From Nitrospiraceae bacterium (GTDB lineage: Bacteria; Nitrospirota; Thermodesulfovibrionia; UBA6902), in the NCBI GenBank assembly GCA_003599425.1, contig QZKC01000090.1, positions 1 through 45,060 on the forward strand: 45,060 bases of DNA, in the 5' to 3' direction. Made by a program: the position numbers and the translations under genes. This document shows, in pieces, positions 26,171 to 34,573 of this stretch (its first letter is position 1; the number at the start of each line of letters is the position of its first letter). The notes beneath the pieces are model-generated. The model was given only the letters and a program-made list of their open reading frames with translations, searched no databases and was not told where the DNA came from.

Positions 26171-27115
26171 ATGAATGAGCTATTACGAATCGAAAACGTA
26201 AAAAAATATTTTCCTGTCAGAGACAAAAAAGTCCTGAAGGCTGTTGACGATGTCACGCTGGGCGTTCAGGAAGCTGAGGTGTTCGGGCTTGTAGGCGAGA
26301 GCGGATGCGGAAAGTCGACCCTTGGCAAACTGATACTGAAATTATTTGAGCCGACCGGCGGGAGCATCCTCTTTGACGGTATAGACGTTGTAAAGGCGCG
26401 GGGCCGGGAAATGTCCCTTGTAAGAAAGGGGCTGCAGATCATATTCCAGGACCCTCTCGCATCACTGAATCCCAGGATGAAGATACTTGATGCAGTAGGT
26501 GAAGGGTTGATCGTCAACAATATTGTAAAGGGGAAAGATGTCAAAGAGAAAGTCGCTGCGCTCCTTGAAAAAGTGGGAATCAGCAGTGATGCGCTGGGCA
26601 AGTATCCTCATGAATTCAGCGGCGGGCAAAGACAGAGGATATGTATTGCAAGAGCCCTGGCGGTCAATCCCAAAATGATCGTTGCGGACGAACCGCTTTC
26701 TGCGCTTGATGTGTCGATCCAGGCCCAAATAATCAATCTCCTTGAGGAGTTGCAGAAAGACTCCGGGCTCGCATTTATGTTTATCAGCCATAATCTGCTC
26801 GCGATAGAGCATTTCTGCGATACTGTAGCGGTCATGTACCTTGGCAAGATCGTGGAGATGTCGCCTGCTGCCGAGCTTTTTAGTGAGCCTCTGCATCCAT
26901 ATACTGAGGCTCTTTTATCGGATGTATTGAGGCCTGAGTTCGGTGAGAAAAGGGGAAAGATCATTCTCAGGGGCGACGTGCCGAGTCCAATCTCTGTACC
27001 GCCCGGATGTCCTTTCCATCCGAGATGCCATAAAAAGTTTGAACCATGTGATACGCTAGTCCCGGTCTACAGGGAAGCAAAAAAGGGCAGATGGGTGTCG
27101 TGTCATTTATGGTGA
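26171..27115 (+). CDS. Peptide/nickel-type ABC transporter ATP-binding protein (OppF/DppF type)
   Basis: The ATG at 26171 gives MNELLRIENVKKYFPVRDKK, the standard OppF/DppF opening and a product of 314 residues; a longer frame from 26123 is translated from the repeat and is unlikely. Walker A is GESGCGKST, the signature FSGGQRQRI and Walker B MIVADEPLSALDV, followed by the C-terminal oligopeptide extension (FHPRC). It should form a heterodimer with the product of 25115-26077. Confidence 0.93.
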   Translation: MNELLRIENVKKYFPVRDKKVLKAVDDVTLGVQEAEVFGLVGESGCGKSTLGKLILKLFEPTGGSILFDGIDVVKARGREMSLVRKGLQIIFQDPLASLNPRMKILDAVGEGLIVNNIVKGKDVKEKVAALLEKVGISSDALGKYPHEFSGGQRQRICIARALAVNPKMIVADEPLSALDVSIQAQIINLLEELQKDSGLAFMFISHNLLAIEHFCDTVAVMYLGKIVEMSPAAELFSEPLHPYTEALLSDVLRPEFGEKRGKIILRGDVPSPISVPPGCPFHPRCHKKFEPCDTLVPVYREAKKGRWVSCHLW

Positions 27116-27166
27116 CAGAGTTAACCAGTGTCATTCATAAGCTTTTGAACTTTCTTGAGGTATTGC

Positions 27167-27194
27167 ACAATACATTCATTAACCATACTTGCTC
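27167..27194 (-). repeat. 28-bp gene-start-like fragment, copy 2
   Basis: On the minus strand a GGAGC ribosome-binding-like site precedes ATG and the frame MVNECIVQYLKKVQKLMNDTG (21 residues), which stops at 27122. It shares 25 of 28 bases with copy 1 at 22563-22590. It looks like the 5' remnant of a multi-copy small gene. Confidence 0.45.
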
Positions 27195-27235
27195 CAAAAT
27201 TATAAATTTCAAAATTGGGTTAAAAGGGAGGTAAT

Positions 27236-27949
27236 ATGCTTCTTGGTGTTAACGTTGACCATGTCGCTACGGTAAGAGAGGCAAGAAAAGAGACAGAGCC
27301 TGATCCGGTGAGGGCGGCAGTCCTTGCGCTTCGGGGAGGGGCAGACGGCATTACGGTTCACTTGAGGGAAGACAGAAGGCATATTCAGGACAGGGACCTG
27401 ACAGAGATGAGGGAAAAAGTGAGGGTCGTAGAGCTGAACCTCGAAATGGCAGCCACGGATGAGATGATAAAGATCGCATTGAAAGTCAGGCCGGACATGG
27501 TTACACTTGTCCCTGAAAAAAGGGCAGAGCTGACGACTGAGGGCGGACTTGATTTAAAAAAGAGCGGGAAGAAGATAAAAAAAGCGATTGATGCGATACA
27601 GAGGAAAGGAATGCCGGTAAGTCTTTTTATCAACCCGTCAATTACCGATGTTGAGATTTCAAGGAAACTTGGCGCTAAGATGGTGGAGATCCATACAGGT
27701 CTTTATGCAAATGCAAAAGGCATAAGGCATAAGGCAGAACTGAAGAGGGTTAAAGAGGCGGTGAAACGGGCGATTGACATTGGTTTGCTCGCCAACGCAG
27801 GACATGGCCTGAATTACATCAACGTGAAAAAGATTGCCGCAATTAAAGATATAAGAGGACTATATATCGGACACAGCATTGTTGCGCGCTCTGTATATGA
27901 TGGCATGGAACGTGCTGTGAAAGAGATGAAAAAGTTGATAGGGGAATAG
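27236..27949 (+). CDS. pdxJ: Pyridoxine 5'-phosphate synthase
   Basis: Condenses 1-deoxyxylulose 5-phosphate with 3-amino-2-oxopropyl phosphate to make pyridoxine 5'-phosphate (vitamin B6). The 237-residue TIM-barrel protein opens LLGVNVDHVATVREARK and has the phosphate-binding NAGHGLNYINV and the C-terminal YIGHSIVARSVYDG. The ATG is preceded by AGGGAGGTAAT. No other B6 gene is adjacent. Confidence 0.96.
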   Translation: MLLGVNVDHVATVREARKETEPDPVRAAVLALRGGADGITVHLREDRRHIQDRDLTEMREKVRVVELNLEMAATDEMIKIALKVRPDMVTLVPEKRAELTTEGGLDLKKSGKKIKKAIDAIQRKGMPVSLFINPSITDVEISRKLGAKMVEIHTGLYANAKGIRHKAELKRVKEAVKRAIDIGLLANAGHGLNYINVKKIAAIKDIRGLYIGHSIVARSVYDGMERAVKEMKKLIGE

Positions 27950-28011
27950 AGGTTTTATAGAAAAAGGAAAGTTTTTAATATAAAATAAAAGTCATAGAGG
28001 AGGTGACTAAA

Positions 28012-28254
28012 ATGAGAGCTGTTGCAAATGTTGTTTTAGATAAAGCAGAAGAAGATGTATTAACAAAGATGGTTGAAACAGGACTTTTCCCAAGCAAAGA
28101 TGAAGCAGCAAGGGCTGCGATTATCAAGTATGCGTCAGACCTCGGGATTTTCAGTCCCGATATGTTGTGGAAGAAAATAGTCCGGTATAAAAGAAGAAAA
28201 GTCACTCCGGAACAGTTAAAAAAAGACCTTAAGGCAATTGAGAATGAGACTTAG
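28012..28254 (+). CDS. Ribbon-helix-helix-like antitoxin (VapB-type candidate)
   Basis: An 80-residue protein from ATG 28012, after AGGAGGTGACTAAA. The start MRAVANVVLDKAEEDVLTKMV and the segment SKDEAARAAIIKYASDLG fit a small DNA-binding antitoxin. It overlaps the PIN-domain gene by 11 bp, the usual coupling in toxin-antitoxin pairs. By analogy it would neutralise the toxin and repress its own promoter. Confidence 0.75.
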   Translation: MRAVANVVLDKAEEDVLTKMVETGLFPSKDEAARAAIIKYASDLGIFSPDMLWKKIVRYKRRKVTPEQLKKDLKAIENET

Positions 28255-28669
28255 GGTTTTTCTCGATACGAATGTTTTTATCTATGCCTTTGAATTCCCC
28301 GGAAGCAATTCCAATAAAATAATAGACCTCCTCAATAAAGGACAAATAGAAGCTGTAATATCTGAACGTGTGCTGAAGGAAGTGCAGACATATTTCAAGA
28401 AATATTATGACAAGGATTTAGCAGCGACTTTCAGGGATTATATTTTGAGAACTTGCACTATTATGCTTTCTGTTGATGTCAGAAAAGAGATGGCAGAATA
28501 CAAAAAGCTGATAAAGGACAAAGACCTTGAGCAATTGGCCGTTGTGAAAAAGCTCGGCATCAAATATCTTGTAGCCTATGACAGAGATTTTGAGAATTTT
28601 GAGGAATATATCACACCCAAAGCGTTCATAAAAGAGATGGATATTAAAGCGGCATCAAGCGATTATTAG
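28244..28669 (+). CDS. PIN-domain ribonuclease toxin
   Basis: A 141-residue PIN-domain protein from ATG 28244. The catalytic acidic residues are visible: Asp in VFLDTNVFIY, Glu in ISERVLKEV, and the C-terminal acidic cluster KDKDLEQL and VAYDRDFEN. PIN toxins cut RNA. It is coupled to the preceding antitoxin and lies directly upstream of the defence island, so it may be part of the same acquired region. The 70 bases after it hold a CAGGC-TTCAA-GCCTG hairpin (28680-28695). Confidence 0.8.
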   Translation: MRLRVFLDTNVFIYAFEFPGSNSNKIIDLLNKGQIEAVISERVLKEVQTYFKKYYDKDLAATFRDYILRTCTIMLSVDVRKEMAEYKKLIKDKDLEQLAVVKKLGIKYLVAYDRDFENFEEYITPKAFIKEMDIKAASSDY

Positions 28670-28739
28670 TTTGGCAGCCTCAGGCTTCAAGCCTGCGTTT
28701 AATCAGCACACATTTTCCTCCAACAAACAGAAGGATTTT

Positions 28740-28748
28740 TGCTATAAT
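28740..28748 (+). promoter_or_regulatory. Extended -10 promoter of the defence operon
   Basis: TGCTATAAT (TGn plus consensus TATAAT) ends five bases before the ATG at 28754, so transcription would start at or next to that codon. No -35 is obvious. Confidence 0.45.
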
Positions 28749-28753
28749 CCTTC

Positions 28754-28870
28754 ATGTCTAAAGGCTCCCCCAAATACGGCCCTGACAATCCGCATCCGTT
28801 TAGCACACGGAAGACCGAGCTGATCACTGAGACAAAAGGTTATAGCAGTCGAGCGAGGATTGAATTTTGA
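28754..28870 (+). CDS. 38-aa ORF resembling the N-terminus of the Mod methyltransferase
   Basis: The frame starts at ATG 28754 and ends at TGA 28868-28870. Residues 9-23 (GPDNPHPFSTRKTEL) closely match residues 9-23 of the downstream methyltransferase ([15 protein letters not shown]). The DNA is also similar (CACGGAAGACCGAGCTG versus CACGGAAGACGGAGCTT). Its stop overlaps the TTG start of the PHP-ATPase gene by 2 bp, so the pair is coupled. It may be the relic of a mod gene split by insertion of the PHP-ATPase gene, or a functional short peptide. Confidence 0.55.
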   Translation: MSKGSPKYGPDNPHPFSTRKTELITETKGYSSRARIEF

Positions 28871-31764
28871 GACCGAAATACCCCAAAGGGTCCGAATGGC
28901 GTAAATGGGATTTGCATGTACATACTAAATCGGATGCGTATACTTTCAGTGCTGAACACCACATTTCAAGTAGAGAACAGAATGATGATGAGTATCCCAA
29001 AGTCTTTGTTGAACATATAAATTCTATTTATAACTTGGGAGCTATTGCGATTACTGACCATAATTCAGCTAATTGGATTGATTCAATAATTGAAGAAAAT
29101 AAAAAATATGCCGTTCAAAATAGTCGTCAAGAGATAACTATTTTTCCCGGTGTCGAAGTAGAAAGCAGTGACGGGATACATCTTTTGGTAATTTTTAATC
29201 CTACTACTCAAATAGACACGGTTAAAAACAACCACAGAAAAATAAATTGGAAGGAAACCATCGAACATTTTTTAACTGCAATAGAACTTACACAAGGTAG
29301 TAATGCTTCAAAAACAACAGAACAAATAATGGAAGCAGCGGAAGAAAGGGATGCTTTATGTATTTTTGCACATGTGACGTCAGATAAAGGATATTTTAAA
29401 ATTTCAAGCGGAACTTCTAAAATTAGAATTTACAAGCACAGATTGACACAGATATATCAAATACCTATCGGCGGGGTTAATGATGGTCAAAGGAATATAA
29501 TAGATGGCAAAGATACCAATTATTGCGATGAACAAGGGAAACAAAAATCTGTAGTTTGCATAACTGCAAGTGATACAAAGAAATTGGCCGATATAGGGGG
29601 AAACAACTGCTGGATTAAAGCAGACTCTACCTTTGAAGGACTAAAACAGATTTTATATGAACCGCAAAGGGTCTACATTGGAAAAGAGCCGCCTAATAAA
29701 ATTGATAAAGATAAGATTATCAGTTCACTGTCTATCTCTAATTCGAATGACTGGTTTTCTGATAACTTATCCATAGAGTTTAATGAAAATCTTGTTAGCG
29801 TAATAGGAGGTAAAGGGACGGGGAAAACTGCTCTATTGGATTTGTTGGCATATGCGGCGGGCAAGAACTTTAAAGATTTCGATGAGGATTCATTTCTTAA
29901 TAAGGCATACAAAAAACTTAAAGGAACCACTTTGAAGTTAAGATGGGCAGATGGTACGGAACAGCCTATATCTATTGGCGATATGAAGATAGAGGCGCCG
30001 GAGGATAAAACACGATATTTATCGCAAAGCTTCGTCGAACATTTATGCTCCATTGACAAAATAGGAAAACTCAGAGAACAGATAGAAAACGTCGTCTTTC
30101 AAAAAATTCCTGATGAAGATAAAGCTAACTATATAGGTTTTACTGATTACAAAACCGCTCAACTCAAAATTATTTCAGATAAGAAAGCAAAAGTCGTAAA
30201 TAAGATAGAGGACTTGAATCGGCTCATTGTCGGTAACAAGTTTCTTATGTCAAAGAAGACCGAGTCTCAATCAGCCATAGATAAGATTAAGAAGAAAGAC
30301 GCCGAGCTCAAGGAAGATCTAAAAAACTTAATAGCTACCTTGTCAAGTGAAGTAGAAAAGAATAATTTTGAAAAGCTTACCGCGCTGAATAAATCTAAAA
30401 CACTCCTCGAAGAAAGAATCTCATCGTGCAAATCAGATTTGTTGACATTGGAGGAAGTTAAGAATGACATTTCTCAGTTGAATGACAATATTGAGTTCTG
30501 GGTCAGTGACATTAAAGAGAAGCTTACTACTGTAAATGTATTGCCATCTGATGTAGACAAAGTCGCTATCAACCTGTTTCCTGAAACTCTAAATACAATA
30601 ATTCTGACAAGAGAAGAAGAGATCAAGAAAGGGATTAGTGCTGAAAGCCTGAGATTAAAAGGTGTCATTTTGGAAATTGGTGCTTTAGACGGAGTTTTAA
30701 ATCTTGAGAAATCAAAGCAAGACAATGTCACGAAGATCAACGAGCAAATTAATGCTAACAAGAAGTTGCGTGACTCTTATGAGGAGGAACTAAGAAAGAT
30801 TGATAAGGCAGAAAAAGGCCAACCTGAGTTAATAGCAGAAAGAGATGGCTTATATATTAATTACTTTGAATTGCTTTTTGAGGAGAAAAACAAACTCTCT
30901 CTTATTTATTCCCCTCTTATGGAGAGTCTGAAACAAAGCTCTCGTAAAGATGAAACATTATTTGAATTTACTGTAACCTTTAATTGCGATTTGGCTGCTT
31001 TTGCAGGAAAAGGGAATGAACTCATAGATCATAAGAGAAGTGGAAGATATCATAATCAGTCTGCAAATGCATTATATGAGGACATAAATAAGGTTATGTT
31101 CTTAATTGACATCTCTAAGGTCAGTCTCGAAGAACTTGAAAAAGAGACAATCAAGTCATTCACCCGAAAAGTTGAAGAACTTTTCGTGAAAGATGAGAGC
31201 GGGAATCCTTATCAAATAGCAGACCAATTAAAAAAAACCGGTTCTCCCGAAGAGGACTTTTTCAACTGGTTATATTCTGTCGAATACTTTTCAATTAACT
31301 ATTCAATAAAATTTAATGGTATTGCACTTGATAATTTGTCACCCGGCTTGAAAGGTGTTGCATTGCTGATTCTTTTTCTTGAACTTGATAAAGAAGATAC
31401 ACGCCCACTGCTTATTGATCAACCTGAAGAAAATTTAGACAATCGTTCTATCTATGAGACTTTAGTTGGGTATTTCAAGGCGGCCAAATCAAGAAGACAG
31501 GTTATAATGGTCACACATAATCCAAATCTTGTAGTAAATACTGATTCTGAGCAGGTGATCGTGACAAATTTTGACAGAGAGAAAAAAGAACAATCTTCTT
31601 ATATTCATTACGTTTCCGGCTCTCTTGAAAATACGTTTCAGGAAAATCCTGCTGAACAAATAATGCTTGAAAGAAAAGGAATTAGAGAACACATCTGTCA
31701 AATTCTTGAAGGGGGGAAAGAGGCTTTTGAGAATCGAGAAAAGAAATATGGCTTTAAGTCATAA
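28867..31764 (+). CDS. TrlF-like PHP-domain SMC-type ATPase
   Basis: A 965-residue protein. The N-terminal PHP domain carries the metal ligands HxH (H17, H19 in WDLHVHT), AITDHN and EVESSDGIH. It is followed by an ABC/SMC-type ATPase: Walker A GGKGTGKTALL (about 313-322), a long coiled coil (about 400-680), a signature SPGLKG (about 825) and Walker B LLIDQPEENLD (849-859). PHP domains are phosphoesterases, and this pairing matches the TrlF family as I remember it. The start is a TTG at 28867, coupled to the 38-aa ORF. The gene is 41 bp upstream of mod. It is AT-richer than the flanking genes, which suggests transfer. Confidence 0.85.
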   Translation: MRPKYPKGSEWRKWDLHVHTKSDAYTFSAEHHISSREQNDDEYPKVFVEHINSIYNLGAIAITDHNSANWIDSIIEENKKYAVQNSRQEITIFPGVEVESSDGIHLLVIFNPTTQIDTVKNNHRKINWKETIEHFLTAIELTQGSNASKTTEQIMEAAEERDALCIFAHVTSDKGYFKISSGTSKIRIYKHRLTQIYQIPIGGVNDGQRNIIDGKDTNYCDEQGKQKSVVCITASDTKKLADIGGNNCWIKADSTFEGLKQILYEPQRVYIGKEPPNKIDKDKIISSLSISNSNDWFSDNLSIEFNENLVSVIGGKGTGKTALLDLLAYAAGKNFKDFDEDSFLNKAYKKLKGTTLKLRWADGTEQPISIGDMKIEAPEDKTRYLSQSFVEHLCSIDKIGKLREQIENVVFQKIPDEDKANYIGFTDYKTAQLKIISDKKAKVVNKIEDLNRLIVGNKFLMSKKTESQSAIDKIKKKDAELKEDLKNLIATLSSEVEKNNFEKLTALNKSKTLLEERISSCKSDLLTLEEVKNDISQLNDNIEFWVSDIKEKLTTVNVLPSDVDKVAINLFPETLNTIILTREEEIKKGISAESLRLKGVILEIGALDGVLNLEKSKQDNVTKINEQINANKKLRDSYEEELRKIDKAEKGQPELIAERDGLYINYFELLFEEKNKLSLIYSPLMESLKQSSRKDETLFEFTVTFNCDLAAFAGKGNELIDHKRSGRYHNQSANALYEDINKVMFLIDISKVSLEELEKETIKSFTRKVEELFVKDESGNPYQIADQLKKTGSPEEDFFNWLYSVEYFSINYSIKFNGIALDNLSPGLKGVALLILFLELDKEDTRPLLIDQPEENLDNRSIYETLVGYFKAAKSRRQVIMVTHNPNLVVNTDSEQVIVTNFDREKKEQSSYIHYVSGSLENTFQENPAEQIMLERKGIREHICQILEGGKEAFENREKKYGFKS

Positions 31765-31805
31765 ACGACATGATGATAAACTGACAGTACATAGGAAGAG
31801 AAGGC

Positions 31806-33818
31806 ATGGATAAAAACAATAACCATTGGAGCCCTGACAACCCTCATCCGTTAAGCACACGGAAGACGGAGCTTGTGTGGGAGGGGAAGTATGACGAGTA
31901 CGGCAACAGGCGTGAGGTAGATATCGCAGGATGCGCCATGCCTATGCAGAAGATCGAGACGATTGACGAACCCGCCAGCCGTTTGAGTCAGACAGGCTTG
32001 TTTGACGCGCAGAAGGCGCATAAAGACGACTTTCGCAACATGCTCGTCTGGGGCGACAACAAGCTCGTCATGGCAAGTTTGCTTAAAGATTTCAAAGGCA
32101 AGATTGACCTCATCTGCATAGACCCGCCGTTTGATGTAGGCGCTGATTTTACTATGGATGTTCCAATTGGCGACGGACAAGAGACCGTTGATAAAGACCA
32201 GTCTACTCTTGAGATGGTGGCTTATCGCGATATGTGGGGTAAAGGAACTGACTCTTATCTTCACATGATGTATGAACGTCTGGTACTCATGAAGGAATTG
32301 CTGAGCGAAACGGGCAGTATTTATGTGCATTGTGATTGGAGAATGAATTCTCTGCTTAGGCTTATTTTAGATGAAGTTTTTTCACCTGATCGCTATCGTA
32401 ACGAAATTCGTTGGAGACGCCAACCCCCCCGTGGTGCAAAAGCGGTTTCTAATCAGTATGCTCGTTCTTCTGATAGCATTCTTTTCTTCTCGAAAAGTGA
32501 GAGAATGACTTGGGTAGCTGGTTATAAAGAATATTCAGATGAATATATAAAAGCTAAATTTCGACCCGATGAAAATGGGCGTTTGTATAGAATAGATACA
32601 ATCGGCACTTATTCAGATGAATCTATCTCAAAGTTTGAAGCACGAGGAAGGATTTATCATTATCCATCAGGTAAATTAGGTTTAATTCGATATTTAGATG
32701 AAGCAAAAGGGGAACCGCTAACAGACATTTGGTCCGATATTCCCGAAGTGAACTCTCAAGCTCTCGAAAGATTAGATTACTCTACACAGAAACCCGAAGC
32801 CCTTCTTGAGCGCATTATCAAAGCCTCTTCCAACGAAGGCGATCTTGTTGCCGACTTCTTCTGCGGCAGCGGAACTACCGGCTCAGTTGCCGAGCGTCTT
32901 GGACGCCGTTGGATAATGGCTGACCTCGGCAGGTTTGCGATTCATACGACACGCAAGCGGATGATTGAGCTTCAGAGGAAGCTTTATGAAGAAGACAAAC
33001 CGTATCGCGCCTTTGACGTCTACAATCTCGGAAGGTATGAACGCCAGTGGTGGCAGAAGGAGAGGCTGAAAGGCGCTGACGAGGAGCATAGAAAGGTTGT
33101 GCTTGAATTTTACAGGGCGGAGGTATTGCAGAACTCAAGCTCCCCGCTTATTCACGGCAGAAAAGGCTCTGCACTTTGTCATGTTGACAGCATTGACGGG
33201 CTCTTTACACGGGATGAATTAAAGGCGGTTGCAAAGGCTGCGAAAGAGGCAGGCGCAAAGGAGCTTCACTGCCTTGCGTGGGAATTTGAAATGGACCTGC
33301 GGCTTGTCTGTCATGAGATTGAACATGCTGACGGCGTTAAGATAAAGCTTATTCCCATTCCACGTGAGATCATGGAGAAGAACAGGACTACGCCGCCGCC
33401 GTTTCTTGAGGTTGCGGTGTTAGAGGCGGAGGTTATTTATAAAAAGGGGAAAGGAAACACACCCCTTGATCCCCTCTTGATAGAGGGGAAAAATAAAAAA
33501 ACCGTTGACATCAAGCTCACCAAATTTGTCCCTTCGCTGGCAGAAGTTCCAAGCAAAGAACTTGAGGCTTTAAAAGAGAGGGCGATAAAGAGCGGGTTTG
33601 ATTTTATTGACTTTTGGGCAGTGGACTTTGACTATCAGGACGGTCAGCCGTTTGAACATCATTGGCAGGCATACCGCACGAGAAAAGACCGCTCCCTTCC
33701 AACCGTCTCCAATCACGAATTCGACAAATATCCAAAGAAGGGCAAGTACACCGCCTGTGTGAAGGTGGTTGATATATTCGGATGTGATACGAGTATTACG
33801 GTGGAAGTGGAGATATGA
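31806..33818 (+). CDS. Type III-like DNA (adenine) methyltransferase Mod
   Basis: A 670-residue site-specific DNA methyltransferase. Motif IV is DPPF (106-109) and motif I is FCGSGTTG (352-359); their order puts it in the beta class, which includes type III Mod subunits. The N-terminus ([20 protein letters not shown]) is also found, shortened, at 28754. A C-terminal domain (about 420-670) lacks a name I know. Bases 33449-33500 are a 7-bp-type repeat encoding [16 protein letters not shown] within that domain. It overlaps the following peptidase gene by 4 bp and likely protects DNA from the Res subunit at 34574. Confidence 0.9.
   Translation: MDKNNNHWSPDNPHPLSTRKTELVWEGKYDEYGNRREVDIAGCAMPMQKIETIDEPASRLSQTGLFDAQKAHKDDFRNMLVWGDNKLVMASLLKDFKGKIDLICIDPPFDVGADFTMDVPIGDGQETVDKDQSTLEMVAYRDMWGKGTDSYLHMMYERLVLMKELLSETGSIYVHCDWRMNSLLRLILDEVFSPDRYRNEIRWRRQPPRGAKAVSNQYARSSDSILFFSKSERMTWVAGYKEYSDEYIKAKFRPDENGRLYRIDTIGTYSDESISKFEARGRIYHYPSGKLGLIRYLDEAKGEPLTDIWSDIPEVNSQALERLDYSTQKPEALLERIIKASSNEGDLVADFFCGSGTTGSVAERLGRRWIMADLGRFAIHTTRKRMIELQRKLYEEDKPYRAFDVYNLGRYERQWWQKERLKGADEEHRKVVLEFYRAEVLQNSSSPLIHGRKGSALCHVDSIDGLFTRDELKAVAKAAKEAGAKELHCLAWEFEMDLRLVCHEIEHADGVKIKLIPIPREIMEKNRTTPPPFLEVAVLEAEVIYKKGKGNTPLDPLLIEGKNKKTVDIKLTKFVPSLAEVPSKELEALKERAIKSGFDFIDFWAVDFDYQDGQPFEHHWQAYRTRKDRSLPTVSNHEFDKYPKKGKYTACVKVVDIFGCDTSITVEVEI
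33455..33491. repeat. Repeat with hairpin inside the mod gene
   Basis: ACACCCCTTGATCCCCTCTT at the left includes CCCCTCT, which pairs with AGAGGGG across a TTGAT-like loop. The CCCCT unit is related to the second repeat in nnr (CCCTAAC). It inserts a proline/lysine-rich stretch at about residues 549-565. Confidence 0.55.
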
Positions 33819-34282
33819 AAATGAGAATCAAAATTCCTTATTTTAAACAAGAAAAAAACACAACTTGCGGTGTTGCATGTGTGAAAATGGTCCTTGCGTT
33901 TCATGGAAAAGAAATCAGCGAGTTTGACCTGGAAGATGCTTGCGAAACAAGCTGGCTTGGGAATACGTGTGGAGAAATTGTTGCAGGAGTAAAGAAGCTC
34001 GGATTTGATGCGGAAGAAATAGATCAGGTAACTATTAAATATCTTTCAGCCCAGCTCAGGAAAAAATATCCATTTATAGCGCTCATAGACCCTGCTGTTT
34101 TATACGGAGGTATCGAAGGCTTCGGACATTTCGTTGTTATAACAGGGATTGAAGATGATAAAATATACTATCACGACCCTGATTTGGACAAAGATTTAAC
34201 AAAAAATATAACGCATTTTAAGAAGGCATGGAAGAAATTTTCATGTAAAGGAGTAAGAATATGCAAATCTTTGAAAAAGTAA
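33815..34282 (+). CDS. C39-like papain-fold cysteine peptidase in the defence operon
   Basis: A 155-residue protein without a signal peptide. It has the full peptidase-C39 pattern: Gln12 and the nucleophile Cys18 in [14 protein letters not shown], the His105 in [10 protein letters not shown] and Asp121 in HDPDL. C39 peptidases usually trim double-glycine leaders when fused to ABC exporters; this one is free-standing. Its ATG overlaps the mod stop (ATGA) and its 3' end overlaps the next gene by 22 bp, so it is an integral member of the operon. The substrate is unknown. Confidence 0.8.
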   Translation: MKMRIKIPYFKQEKNTTCGVACVKMVLAFHGKEISEFDLEDACETSWLGNTCGEIVAGVKKLGFDAEEIDQVTIKYLSAQLRKKYPFIALIDPAVLYGGIEGFGHFVVITGIEDDKIYYHDPDLDKDLTKNITHFKKAWKKFSCKGVRICKSLKK

Positions 34283-34563
34283 GAAAATATCTCTATGAAA
34301 ATATCGGGCATATGACAACAGCAGGCACACCAAAGTATGACCTGAAGGAAAATATATGGAAAGTGCCTGTGCTCTGCAAAACCGAGAGGGGAATAATTAT
34401 TGTTGGAGAATTTCATGCTGATAAAAACGGCAATTTTACCAATATCCCAACAAAGGAAGAAATGCTGAAAACCGTTAAGCAAGAGATGAAGAAACTCCCA
34501 TTCCTTTATTACGGGTCAAAAAAAGAATTGGATAAACGGAAGATTAAACCGGTTGCGGTATAA
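34261..34563 (+). CDS. Small protein (100 aa) linked to the C39 peptidase
   Basis: The frame starts at ATG 34261 inside the end of the peptidase gene, with AAGGAG a few bases upstream. The 100-residue product has a strand-rich core: TPKYDLKENIWKVPVLCKT, then GIIIVGEFHADKNGNFTNIPT. No family is recognised. The tight coupling suggests a partner, substrate or inhibitor of the peptidase. It ends 10 bp before the Res start. Confidence 0.7.
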   Translation: MQIFEKVRKYLYENIGHMTTAGTPKYDLKENIWKVPVLCKTERGIIIVGEFHADKNGNFTNIPTKEEMLKTVKQEMKKLPFLYYGSKKELDKRKIKPVAV

Positions 34564-34573
34564 AGGATAAACT

